From Novosphingobium colocasiae (GTDB lineage: Bacteria; Pseudomonadota; Alphaproteobacteria; Sphingomonadales; Sphingomonadaceae): a stretch of DNA of 64,000 nt. A model generated the notes under the pieces. That model was not told the DNA's origin, made no database searches, and was given only the letters and a program-made list of their open reading frames with translations. Both the position numbers and the translations under genes were made by a program. Of this stretch, positions 43,604 through 52,160 are shown piece by piece. The DNA lies in contig NZ_BMZA01000001.1 of NCBI RefSeq assembly GCF_014652555.1, positions 410,900 through 474,899 on the forward strand. Reading direction: 5' to 3'. Each line of letters starts with the position of its first letter. Position 1 is the stretch's first letter.

Positions 43604-43672
43604 CGGCGAAGGCACGCCGGCAGGGATGACCGGCCGGACAAGGCGCCGCCCGGCGCGCGAAGGGGAATGACG

Positions 43673-46153
43673 ATGGCGGATACGTCGGGAGCGAAGGCAG
43701 GCAGGACGCTGGCAGGCGGCAAGGCCGTGCGCGGGCTGGGTGCGCTCGCCGGGTGGGGCCGCAAGGAAGCCATGGTCGGCGATCGCTTGCCCTACCGTGC
43801 GCTGGTGGACGATAACGTCGTGCTGCTGCGCGATGGCTCGGTGATGCTGGCGCTGATGGTGCCGGGGCTGGCTTTCGAGACCGCCGATACGGATGAGCTG
43901 AACGCCCACGTCGCCACCCGTGAAGTACTGCTGCGCTCCAGCCTCGATGCCCGCTTCGTGCTCTATCACCACGTCATCCGCCGCCGGGTGGAGATCGAGC
44001 TGGACGGCCAGTTCGACGATCCGCTGGCCGCGCATATCGATGCCCGCTGGCGGGCGCGGACCGGTTCGGGCGCGCTGTTCGTGAATGACCAGTTCATCAC
44101 GCTGGTGCGCCGCCCGGCGCGCGGCAAGGCGGGTTGGGCCGACAAGCTCAACCGCATGCTGAAAAACAAAGGCGGCGAAGTGGTCGAGGCCGATCCCGCC
44201 GACGTGCGCGCGTTGCGCGCCGCCGCCGGGGCGATGGTCGCCTCGCTTGGGTCCTACGGGGCGCGGATGCTGGGTGACTATGAAGGGCAGGCCGGGCGCT
44301 GCTCGGAAGTGCTCGAACTGCTTTCCGCGCTCTATAATGGCGAGATGCGCCCGGTTCGCCGCCCGGTGGACGATACCGATATCGGCCACATGCTGCCCTA
44401 TCGCCGGGTCAGCTTCGGCATGGATGCGCTGGAACTGCGCGGGGCGCAGGGCACCGCCTTCGCGTCGATCGTCAGCCTGAAAGACTATCCCGATTCGACC
44501 GCGCCGGGGCTGACCGATCCGCTGCTGCGCCTGCCGGCGGAAATGGTGCTGACCGAAACCTATGCCCCGTGTGACCGGCAGATCGCCCGCGAGCGGATCG
44601 ACCTTGCCATCCGCCGGCTCAAGTCCGCTGACGAGGAAGCCATGGCCGAGCGCGGCGAAATGGCGGCTGCCCGCGATTCGCTGGGCACCGGGGCGGTCGG
44701 CTTCGGCGATCATCACCTGGCGGTGCTGGTGCGCGCCGAAACACTGGCCGGGTTGGATGATGTGACCGCCGCCTGCGCCGCCGCGCTGGCCGATGCCGGC
44801 GCGGTCGCGGTGCGCGAGGATGTGAATCTGGAACCGGCGTTCTGGGGCCAGTTCCCCGGCAACGAACACATGCTGGTGCGCCGCGCGCTGATTTCCAGCG
44901 CCAACATGGCCTGCTTTGGCTCCCTCCACGGCTTCCAGATGGGGCAGCCCAGCGGCAACCACTGGGGCGATGCGGTGACTATGCTGTCCACCACCAGCGC
45001 GACGCCGTTCTTCTTCAACTTCCACCAGGGCGATCTTGGTAATTTCACCGTCATCGGTCCGTCGGGTTCCGGCAAGACAGTGGTCATGAACTTCCTGGCC
45101 GCCCAGGCCCAGAAGTTCAGCCCGCGCACCGTGCTGTTCGACAAGGATCGCGGGGCAGAGGTGTTCCTGCGCGGGATCGGCGGCACGTACAGCCGCATCG
45201 CCGCCGGCCATCCGACCGGCTTCAACCCGCTGTCGTTGCCCGACAATGCGGTCAACCGGGCGTTCCTGCGCGATTGGCTGGGCGTGCTGCTGGAGGCGAA
45301 AGGGCCGGAGGAGCTGGCCATTCTGGCCGGCGCGGTCGATGCCGCTTATGCCAATGATCCGGCGCTGCGCCGCCTGTCGCACTTCCGCGAACTGCTGGCC
45401 GGGTCGGCCCGCCCGCAACCCGGTGACCTTGCCAGCCGCCTTGATGCGTGGATCGCGCATGGCCCGAACGGCAGCGGCGAACATGGCTGGCTGTTCGACA
45501 ACCGCGAAGACCGGCTGGACCTGTCGTCCCGCGTGCTCGGCTTTGACATGACCGCGCTGCTCGAAAGCCCGCGCCTGCGCACGCCGGTGATGATGTATCT
45601 GTTCCACCGCATCGAAGAGCGGCTGGACGGCGAGCCGACGATGATCCTGATCGACGAGGGCTGGAAGGCGCTGGATGACGAGGTTTTCGCTGCGCGCATC
45701 CGCGACTGGCTGAAAACGCTGCGCAAGCGCAACGCGCTGGTCGGCTTTGCCACCCAGTCTGCGCGCGACGCGCTGGACAGCCGTATCGCCACCGTGCTGG
45801 TGGAACAGACCGCGACGATGATCTTCATGCCCAATTCGCGCGCGCGAGCCGAGGATTACTGCGACGGCTTTGGCCTCACCGGCCACGAACTCGACGTGAT
45901 CCGCACGCTGCCGGCGCAGAGCCGCTGCTTCCTGATCCGCCAGTCGGATGCTTCGGTCGTCGTGCGGCTCGACCTGTCGGGCATGCCCGAAGTGCTGACG
46001 GTGCTGTCCGGTCGTGAAAGCACGGTGCGCAAGCTGGATCGCATCCGCGAGCAGGTGGGCGATGCGCCCTCGGCATGGTTCCCGGAACTGACCGGCATGT
46101 CCTGGCCCGGCGATGCCGAGGACGGCGGCCTGTGGATCGAAGCGGCGGAATAG
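43673..46153 (+). CDS. virB4: VirB4-family secretion ATPase
   Basis: 826 residues. Walker A GPSGSGKT (about 462-469), Walker B region MILIDEGWKALDDE, and the family motif SARDALDSRIATVLVEQTATMIFMPN. The N-terminal half binds the membrane complex. ATG 43673 is preferred over 43667 because GAAGGGGA then lies at proper distance. It energises pilus and/or substrate transport in type IV secretion systems. Confidence 0.94.
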   Translation: MADTSGAKAGRTLAGGKAVRGLGALAGWGRKEAMVGDRLPYRALVDDNVVLLRDGSVMLALMVPGLAFETADTDELNAHVATREVLLRSSLDARFVLYHHVIRRRVEIELDGQFDDPLAAHIDARWRARTGSGALFVNDQFITLVRRPARGKAGWADKLNRMLKNKGGEVVEADPADVRALRAAAGAMVASLGSYGARMLGDYEGQAGRCSEVLELLSALYNGEMRPVRRPVDDTDIGHMLPYRRVSFGMDALELRGAQGTAFASIVSLKDYPDSTAPGLTDPLLRLPAEMVLTETYAPCDRQIARERIDLAIRRLKSADEEAMAERGEMAAARDSLGTGAVGFGDHHLAVLVRAETLAGLDDVTAACAAALADAGAVAVREDVNLEPAFWGQFPGNEHMLVRRALISSANMACFGSLHGFQMGQPSGNHWGDAVTMLSTTSATPFFFNFHQGDLGNFTVIGPSGSGKTVVMNFLAAQAQKFSPRTVLFDKDRGAEVFLRGIGGTYSRIAAGHPTGFNPLSLPDNAVNRAFLRDWLGVLLEAKGPEELAILAGAVDAAYANDPALRRLSHFRELLAGSARPQPGDLASRLDAWIAHGPNGSGEHGWLFDNREDRLDLSSRVLGFDMTALLESPRLRTPVMMYLFHRIEERLDGEPTMILIDEGWKALDDEVFAARIRDWLKTLRKRNALVGFATQSARDALDSRIATVLVEQTATMIFMPNSRARAEDYCDGFGLTGHELDVIRTLPAQSRCFLIRQSDASVVVRLDLSGMPEVLTVLSGRESTVRKLDRIREQVGDAPSAWFPELTGMSWPGDAEDGGLWIEAAE

Positions 46154-46166
46154 GGGGGCAGGGACG

Positions 46167-47426
46167 ATGAGCGGCTGTCAGCAACTCATGGATTACGCTT
46201 CGGCTGGGGTGGCCCCGGCGCTGCACGCGGTCGATTGCGCCGCCGGGCAGGCCACCGCTTCGGCATTCAACCGGCTGTTCGGGGCCGAAGGGGCGATGGC
46301 CCCGGTGCTGACGATCGTCCTGACGCTCTATATCGCCTTCTTCGCCTTTTCGCTGCTGACCGGCCGCTCCACGCTCGGCATCTCGGCATTGACGCCGCGC
46401 ATGTTGACGCTGGGGCTGGTGCTGACCTTCGCCACCAGTTGGATCGCTTACCAGAGCGTGGTGTGGAACCTTGCGGTCGGCGGGCCGGACTGGATCGCCT
46501 CGCTGCTGATGGGCGAAAAGGGTTCGGCCACGCAGATATTCGGCGACCGGATAGACCTGATCTTCACCGCACTCGGCCAGGTCGCCGAAGATGCCGATCA
46601 GGCCGCCCCCGCTGCGGCGCAGACCGGGGCCGGCGCCACGGCTGCGGCAGCCGCCGGGCAGGGCGGACTGTTCTCGCCCACCAGCGTGATGTGGATGGGC
46701 GGGCTGATCCTGCTGCTGGGCACCGTAGGCGTGCTGCTGACCGCGCGGATCGCGCTGGCGGTGCTGCTGGCGCTCGGGCCGCTGTTCGTCATCATGGCGA
46801 TGTTCGGCGGCACCCGCGGGCTGACCGCCGGCTGGGTCAAAGGGGTCGCGCTGACCGCGCTGACGCCGCTGTTCGTGGTGCTGGGCGGCGGCATCTCGCT
46901 GGAACTGCTGGCCCCGGTGGTTTCGGCTTTGGTCAAGGGCGCGCAGATGGGCGAGGTTGATGCCCGGGCGGCGATGGCGTTGTTCGTGATGGCCTGCGTC
47001 CACCTGGCGCTGATGGTGATGGTGTTCAAGGTGGCGGGCACGATGGTGGCCGGATGGCGCGTGTTCGGCCTTGCCGACGGGCGCAAGTCCGGCTCCGGCG
47101 ATTTCGCCCCGGCCGCCCCGGCGCCGACCGCTTACGGCACCGCGCCGGTCGCCGCGATGACCGCGCAGAGCCGCACCGCGCAGGTCGCGCGCAGCGCGGC
47201 GGTGGCGGGTGCGGTCACCGCCCCGGATGGGCACGGCGGGACCGGCGCATCAAGTACGGGTGCATCGGACCGGCGAACCGTGATAACACACGTCACGGGT
47301 GGGGGAATCAACGCCTCCGCCCCCTCGGACGCGCGCCGTGCGCACGGGATCGGCAGCCGCTTTCGCGGGGCCTCGAACGATACGATGAACGGTTCCGGCC
47401 GCGCGCCGGCGAAGGAGTTGAAATGA
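46167..47426 (+). CDS. virB6: VirB6-family polytopic inner-membrane protein
   Basis: 419 residues with about six membrane helices between residues 45 and 320, including the VirB6-type GPLFVIMAMFGGTRGLTAGWVKGVALTALTPLFVVLGG. The C-terminal 100 residues are Ala/Pro/Ser-rich and likely cytoplasmic or periplasmic tail. ATG 46167 follows GGGGGGCAGGGA. Its stop overlaps virB9 by 4 bases. Confidence 0.85.
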   Translation: MSGCQQLMDYASAGVAPALHAVDCAAGQATASAFNRLFGAEGAMAPVLTIVLTLYIAFFAFSLLTGRSTLGISALTPRMLTLGLVLTFATSWIAYQSVVWNLAVGGPDWIASLLMGEKGSATQIFGDRIDLIFTALGQVAEDADQAAPAAAQTGAGATAAAAAGQGGLFSPTSVMWMGGLILLLGTVGVLLTARIALAVLLALGPLFVIMAMFGGTRGLTAGWVKGVALTALTPLFVVLGGGISLELLAPVVSALVKGAQMGEVDARAAMALFVMACVHLALMVMVFKVAGTMVAGWRVFGLADGRKSGSGDFAPAAPAPTAYGTAPVAAMTAQSRTAQVARSAAVAGAVTAPDGHGGTGASSTGASDRRTVITHVTGGGINASAPSDARRAHGIGSRFRGASNDTMNGSGRAPAKELK

Positions 47427-48268
47427 TCAACCGCAGTTGCGGTCTTGCTGCCCTGCTGATGTGCCTGGCTTTTCCCGCTTTTGCGGAGGCGGATGACCGC
47501 CTGGTCGATCACGCTTATGATCCCAAGGAAGTGGTGCGGATCGACGGCAAGGCCGGGGTGCAGGCCACCATCGCCTTCGGCCAGAACGAGGCGATCGAGA
47601 ATGTGGCCGTGGGCGATAGCCAGAAGTGGCAGATCACCCCGAACAAGCGGGCCGATCTGCTGTTCGTCAAGCCGTTGGACAGTATCGCGCGCACCAACAT
47701 GACGGTGGTGACGAACAAGCGCACCTATTTCTTCGATCTTGTCGCCTCGGCCAAGGCCAAGCCGCTCTACATGCTGCGGTTCACCTACAAGGACGATCCC
47801 AAGGCAGCACCCGCAACGGCCCCCGCTTCTGCCGGGCTCGCCACGCTTGATCCGGGTGAACGGGCGGTGGTCGAAGGCGATGTGGCCGGTGCGCCCGCCG
47901 ATACCTCTACCCTGAACTTCGCCTGGCGCCGTTCGGGCGATACCAAATTGCAGCCCTCGCGGATCTATGACGATGGCCTGTCCACCTTCCTGATCTGGCC
48001 GGAGCGCACGGCGGTGCCGGCGATCCTCATGCTCAACGCCAAGGGCGAGGAGGGCCCGGTCAACTATGCCGTTCGCGGCAACACCATCGTCATCGACGAT
48101 GTGCCCGACCAGCTCGTGCTGCGTTCGGGCCGGTCTATCGCGCGGCTGGTGAACGATCGCCGCGCGCCGACCGGACCGGGAGCGCTGCCCGCTGCTGCGC
48201 TGGCGACGAAGCGGCCGATGCCGTCCTCCGCCGTTGCCCCGGCCCCTGTTTCGCCCATGGAGAACTGA
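47423..48268 (+). CDS. virB9: VirB9-family outer-membrane-complex protein
   Basis: 281 residues: signal peptide (about 1-22), N-terminal beta domain (HAYDPKEVVRIDGKAGVQATIAFGQNEAIENVAVGD) and C-terminal VirB10-binding domain (FAWRRSGDTKLQPSRIYDDGLSTFLIWP), the usual VirB9 signature. Together with VirB10 it forms the outer-membrane core; the VirB7 lipoprotein that normally completes it is not seen nearby. Confidence 0.92.
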   Translation: MINRSCGLAALLMCLAFPAFAEADDRLVDHAYDPKEVVRIDGKAGVQATIAFGQNEAIENVAVGDSQKWQITPNKRADLLFVKPLDSIARTNMTVVTNKRTYFFDLVASAKAKPLYMLRFTYKDDPKAAPATAPASAGLATLDPGERAVVEGDVAGAPADTSTLNFAWRRSGDTKLQPSRIYDDGLSTFLIWPERTAVPAILMLNAKGEEGPVNYAVRGNTIVIDDVPDQLVLRSGRSIARLVNDRRAPTGPGALPAAALATKRPMPSSAVAPAPVSPMEN

Positions 48269-48272
48269 GCCC

Positions 48273-49385
48273 ATGTCGCCCAATTCCCGACTTCGTGAAC
48301 GCCTCGATCTTGCCGCCAACACCGACCCGCGCGAGACTGAAGGGGCGCAGGTCATCGATCTGGCGACCCGCAACGTCATGCCCACCGTTACCCAGCGCAA
48401 GCGTTCGGACGGGCTGGGGCTGGCTGCCGGGGCGCTGATCGTCGCGGCGCTGGGCGGGCTGACCCTGTGGTCGCTGAGCGGATCGCGGCAGACGACGGCG
48501 CAGACCGAGGAAGCATCCGTGGCCGCGCCAGCGCCGGCCGATGCGGCGGTGCCGCTCCCGGCACCGGGCCTTGCGCCGCTGCCCGCGCCCGCCGCCTCGC
48601 CCGGACTGGCACCGCTGCCGGCCCCGGCCCCCGCGCCGGTCCTCGCCGCGCCTCCTGGCTTGGCCGCCAACAACCTTCCGGCCAACAATCCTTATTCCAG
48701 CCCGACCGTGGTGTTCGATGCCGGCAATACGGCGGGCGGCATCGCCCCTGCTGCCGGGCCCGGAACCGACGGCAAAGGCGGCAGCGCCAACGATGATTTC
48801 GCCGCGCGCATCGGCGGCGTCGGCAAGACGGCGGCGGCGGCGCAGAGCTTCGATCCGGCCACCACGGTCACCCAGGGCACGCTGATCCCGGCGGTGCTGG
48901 AAACGGCGATCGATACTGACGTACCCGGCTATGTCCGCGCCATCGTGTCGACAGACGTGCGCAGCTTCGATGGCAGGCACGTGCTGGTCCCGCGTTCGTC
49001 GCGCCTGATCGGCCAGTACAAGAGCGGGCTGACGGCGGGCCAGAAGCGTGCCTATGTGATCTGGAGCCGGCTGATCCGGCCAGACGGCGTTTCGGTCGAT
49101 CTGGGATCGCCGGCGATTTCTTTCGGTGGCGAGACCGGGCTCCAGGGCAAGGTCAACTCGCACTTCTTCGAACGCTTCGGCTCGGCGATGCTGCTGTCGG
49201 TGGTGGGCGGCCTGTCCACGCTGGGATCGGGCGGCGCGGGGCTGATCGTATCGGGCGGCGGCCAGTCGGCAGCGGCGGCGGCGGTCCAGAACAGCGGCGG
49301 CGTCGGCCCGACGATCCGCGTGCGCCAGGGCGAACCGATCCGGGTGTTCACCGCTAAGGACCTCGATTTCTCGAAAGTGCAGTGA
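48273..49385 (+). CDS. virB10: VirB10/TrbI-family protein
   Basis: 370 residues. One inner-membrane helix (about 50-68), a Pro/Ala-rich periplasmic linker (about 80-145) and the C-terminal TrbI domain (about 190-365) with VTQGTLIPAVLETAIDTDVPGYVRAIVSTDV and VRQGEPIRVFTAKDLDFS. It spans both membranes and senses ATPase activity. ATG 48273 lies 4 bases after the virB9 stop. Confidence 0.93.
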   Translation: MSPNSRLRERLDLAANTDPRETEGAQVIDLATRNVMPTVTQRKRSDGLGLAAGALIVAALGGLTLWSLSGSRQTTAQTEEASVAAPAPADAAVPLPAPGLAPLPAPAASPGLAPLPAPAPAPVLAAPPGLAANNLPANNPYSSPTVVFDAGNTAGGIAPAAGPGTDGKGGSANDDFAARIGGVGKTAAAAQSFDPATTVTQGTLIPAVLETAIDTDVPGYVRAIVSTDVRSFDGRHVLVPRSSRLIGQYKSGLTAGQKRAYVIWSRLIRPDGVSVDLGSPAISFGGETGLQGKVNSHFFERFGSAMLLSVVGGLSTLGSGGAGLIVSGGGQSAAAAAVQNSGGVGPTIRVRQGEPIRVFTAKDLDFSKVQ

Positions 49386-49388
49386 ACC

Positions 49389-50453
49389 ATGAGCGCGGAC
49401 GTCCTGAACCTGCAGCACGGCCGCGCGCCTGCCATGGCTGAACCGGTCGAACCGGCACCGCCGATCGCCCGCAGCGTCTATCTCGACGCTTATCTGGCCC
49501 CGCTGCGCTCTTGGCTGGACCGCGAGACGGTGACCGAAATCCTCGTCAACCGTCCCGGCGAAGTCTGGGTAGAGGATGCGGCTCATCCCGGCGGCGGGAT
49601 GCAGCGCTTTGCCGTCCCCGAAGTGGACAAGCGGCTGCTGCAGCGGCTGGCCGAACAGGTCGCGCGGATCAGCCACCAGGGCATCAACCGCGAACATCCG
49701 CTGCTGGCTGCAACCTTGCCCGGAACCATCGGTGCGGATGGCCGGCAGGGCAGCGCCGCGCGTATCCAGCTTGTCGGTCCGCCCGCCACCCGGTCCGACT
49801 GGGCGATGGCGATCCGCCGCCACCGGCTGCTCGAACTGCCGCTCGATGCCTACGATCGCGGCCCGATCGCGCTGCCGGCCGAGGAGCCGACGCCCGATCC
49901 GCTGGCCGAACCGATCGCGTTCCTGCGCGATGCGATCCGGCGGCGGCGCACGATCCTGATCTCGGGCGGGACGTCGACCGGCAAGACCACCTTCCTTAAC
50001 GCCATGCTTTCGGAAATCCCGGCGTATGAGCGGGTTGTGCTGGTGGAAGATACCGCCGAACTGCATCTGCCGGGAGCCAACGGCGTCGGCCTCATCGCGG
50101 TGAAGGGCGAACTGGGCGAGGCCAAGGTTTCGGCCAACGATCTGCTGCAGGCGGCGCTGCGGCTGCGCCCCGATCGCATCGTGCTGGGCGAACTGCGCGG
50201 CGGCGAGACGGTGTCGTTCCTGCGGGCGATCAACACCGGACACCCCGGATCGTTCTCCACCGTCCACGCCAACACTCCGCGCGGCGCGCTGGAACAGATC
50301 GCGCTGATGAGCATGCAGACCGGCATCGGCCTGACCCGCGCCGAAACGCTGGAATACGCGGCATCGGTGATCGACATCGTCGTCCAGCTCGACCGCCGCG
50401 ACGGCAAGCGCGGCATTGCCATGATCGCGGAGAGCCGCTCGCTGGTGGGATAG
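49389..50453 (+). CDS. virB11: VirB11-family secretion ATPase
   Basis: 354 residues. N-terminal domain (about 30-160) and RecA-like domain with Walker A GGTSTGKT (193-200), Asp box VVLVEDTAELHL, Walker B LRLRPDRIVLGELRGGE and the His box TGHPGSFSTVHANTP. It is the hexameric traffic ATPase and the last gene of the VirB cluster. No VirD4 coupling protein or relaxase follows. Confidence 0.95.
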   Translation: MSADVLNLQHGRAPAMAEPVEPAPPIARSVYLDAYLAPLRSWLDRETVTEILVNRPGEVWVEDAAHPGGGMQRFAVPEVDKRLLQRLAEQVARISHQGINREHPLLAATLPGTIGADGRQGSAARIQLVGPPATRSDWAMAIRRHRLLELPLDAYDRGPIALPAEEPTPDPLAEPIAFLRDAIRRRRTILISGGTSTGKTTFLNAMLSEIPAYERVVLVEDTAELHLPGANGVGLIAVKGELGEAKVSANDLLQAALRLRPDRIVLGELRGGETVSFLRAINTGHPGSFSTVHANTPRGALEQIALMSMQTGIGLTRAETLEYAASVIDIVVQLDRRDGKRGIAMIAESRSLVG

Positions 50454-50490
50454 CGACCTTGAGCCAAGCGCCTGAGTTCTGAATTATTCT

Positions 50491-50564
50491 CCGTTCGTGT
50501 CGAGCGAAGTCGAGACATGCTGGCGCTGTGCTTTCCGTGTCTCGACTTCGCTCGACACGAACGG
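50491..50564. repeat. Perfect 27-bp inverted repeat between virB11 and nth
   Basis: The arms 50491-50517 and 50538-50564 are exact reverse complements with a 20-base spacer. Arm sequence has TCGAGCGAAGTCGAGACA, a palindrome-rich unit common as an extragenic repeat in sphingomonads. Sitting between two convergent genes it can act as a transcript end or stability element for both. Confidence 0.9.
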
Positions 50565-50618
50565 AACTTGTGACGCTGATCAAATGCACGATGCTATGGC
50601 GGTCCGTTTCCGTCTCCG

Positions 50619-51266
50619 TTATTTCCCGCGCTTTTCCAGCACCTTGTCCTTGAAGCGGCACAAGTCCACCACCGGGCAGCGCCAGCATTCCGGCGTGCGG
50701 GCCTTGCAGATGTAGCGGCCGTGCAGGATCAGCCAGTGGTGCGCGCCGACGCGGAACGGGGCGGGGACTTTCTTTTCCAACTGCTTCTCGACCGCCAGCG
50801 GGGTCTTGCCTTTGGCAAGTCCGGTGCGGTTGCCGACGCGGAAGATGTGCGTATCGACCGCGAAGGTCTCTGCCCCGAAGGCGCAGTTCATCACGACATT
50901 GGCGGTCTTGCGGCCAACGCCGGGCAGTTCGACCAGCGCATCGCGATCGGCCGGAACCTCGCCGCCGTATTGCGCGACGAGGATTTCGGACAGGGCGATG
51001 ACGTTCCTGGCCTTGGCGTTGAACAGGCCGATCGTCTTGATGTGCTGCTTGAGCCCATCCTCGCCCAGCGCCACCATCTGCGCCGGGGTCTTAACCGAGT
51101 GGAACAGCGCCCGCGTCGCCTTGTTGACGCCGACATCTGTGGCCTGCGCCGACAGCACCACGGCGACCAGCAACTGGTAGGTATTGCCGAACTCCAGCTC
51201 CGTCTCGGGCGCTGGGTTGAGCTCGGCGAGGCGGCGGAAGAACTCGAAGATATCGGCTTTCGTCAA
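50619..51266 (-). CDS. nth: Endonuclease III
   Basis: 215 residues from TTG 51266. Helix-hairpin-helix LPGVGRKTANVV with the catalytic Lys in GRKTANV, catalytic Asp in VDTHIFRV, and the 4Fe-4S ligands C-X6-C-X2-C-X5-C near the C-terminus. Removes oxidised pyrimidines from DNA. The TTG overlaps the dapB stop (TTGA), implying coupled translation, and gives the normal length; an ATG 18 codons upstream would lie inside dapB. Confidence 0.95.
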   Translation of the reverse strand: MTKADIFEFFRRLAELNPAPETELEFGNTYQLLVAVVLSAQATDVGVNKATRALFHSVKTPAQMVALGEDGLKQHIKTIGLFNAKARNVIALSEILVAQYGGEVPADRDALVELPGVGRKTANVVMNCAFGAETFAVDTHIFRVGNRTGLAKGKTPLAVEKQLEKKVPAPFRVGAHHWLILHGRYICKARTPECWRCPVVDLCRFKDKVLEKRGK

Positions 51267-51991
51267 AGGCCGAGCACTTCGGGCATGGTGTAGCGGCCCG
51301 GCTCCTTGCCCAGCAGCCACTGCGCTGCCTTCACCGCGCCGCGTGAGAAGATGCCGCGGTTTTCGGCGAGGTGCGACAGCGAAATCCGCTCGTTATCGGC
51401 AAGGAACAGCACCGAATGATCGCCGGCCACGCTGCCGCCGCGCAGGGAGGCAAAGCCGATGGTCCCGGCCTCGCGCGCGCCGGTGATGCCATCGCGCCCG
51501 CGCACCGCGCTGTCGGCCAGCCTGACCTGACGCCCACTGGCAGCAGCCTCGCCCAGCAGCAACGCGGTGCCGCTGGGGGCGTCCACCTTCATGCGGTGGT
51601 GGGTTTCGACGATCTCGATGTCCCAGTCGTCGCCCAGCCGGCTCGCCGCTTCGCGCACGAGATGGGCGAGCAGGGTGACGCCGAGCGAGGTGTTGCCAGT
51701 CTGCAAAACCGGGATGCGTTCGGCCGCGCTGTCGATCAGCCAGTGGTGGCGCTCTTCCAGCCCGGTGGTGCCGACAACGATCGGCTTGCCGGCGGCGATG
51801 GCGGCGTCGAGGTTGGCTTCGAGCGCGCCGGGGCTGGAAAAGTCGATCAGGATATCCGCCGCCTCGGCCAGCGGCGTGGCATCGCCGTCGCGGTCGATCC
51901 CGCCGGCCGGGGTCTCGCCCGCCGCCACGATGGCCTCCGCGATGGCACGGCCCATGCGCCCCTCGCTGCCGATGATGCCGATGCGTGCCAT
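51263..51991 (-). CDS. dapB: 4-hydroxy-tetrahydrodipicolinate reductase
   Basis: 242 residues from ATG 51991. N-terminal NAD(P)H-binding IGIIGSEGRMGRAIAEAI; substrate-domain signature EIVETHHRMKVDAPSGTALLLGEA with the catalytic His pair; a C-terminal FSRGAVKAAQWLLGKEPGRYTM. Second committed step of lysine/diaminopimelate synthesis in the cytosol. The open frame upstream of 51991 has no family resemblance and is excluded. Confidence 0.95.
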   Translation of the reverse strand: MARIGIIGSEGRMGRAIAEAIVAAGETPAGGIDRDGDATPLAEAADILIDFSSPGALEANLDAAIAAGKPIVVGTTGLEERHHWLIDSAAERIPVLQTGNTSLGVTLLAHLVREAASRLGDDWDIEIVETHHRMKVDAPSGTALLLGEAAASGRQVRLADSAVRGRDGITGAREAGTIGFASLRGGSVAGDHSVLFLADNERISLSHLAENRGIFSRGAVKAAQWLLGKEPGRYTMPEVLGL

Positions 51992-52079
51992 ATGCCTGTC
52001 CGTTCCAGAGCTGTTCCGATGCGTCCATCGCTTTAGCGGGGAGCGGGGGCGAGGCAAGGGGAGCAAGGAAGCGGGCATC

Positions 52080-52113
52080 AAAAGAAAGGACGGGACCCTT
52101 GCGGACCCCGCCC
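52080..52113 (-). terminator. Terminator of the autotransporter gene
   Basis: An 11-bp stem with three G-U pairs and a GCAA tetraloop (52088-52113) followed on the minus strand by TTTCTTTT. It lies 47 bases after the autotransporter stop and before dapB. Confidence 0.85.
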
Positions 52114-52160
52114 TTGGATCGACCACCCCCTGCCGCCGATCGCCGCGTTGAACCCGCGCG

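Noticed and set aside
42981-50453. An integrated conjugative element around the virB genes
   Set aside because: No integrase, relaxase, coupling protein, attachment repeats or tRNA boundary is visible, and base composition is like the neighbours.
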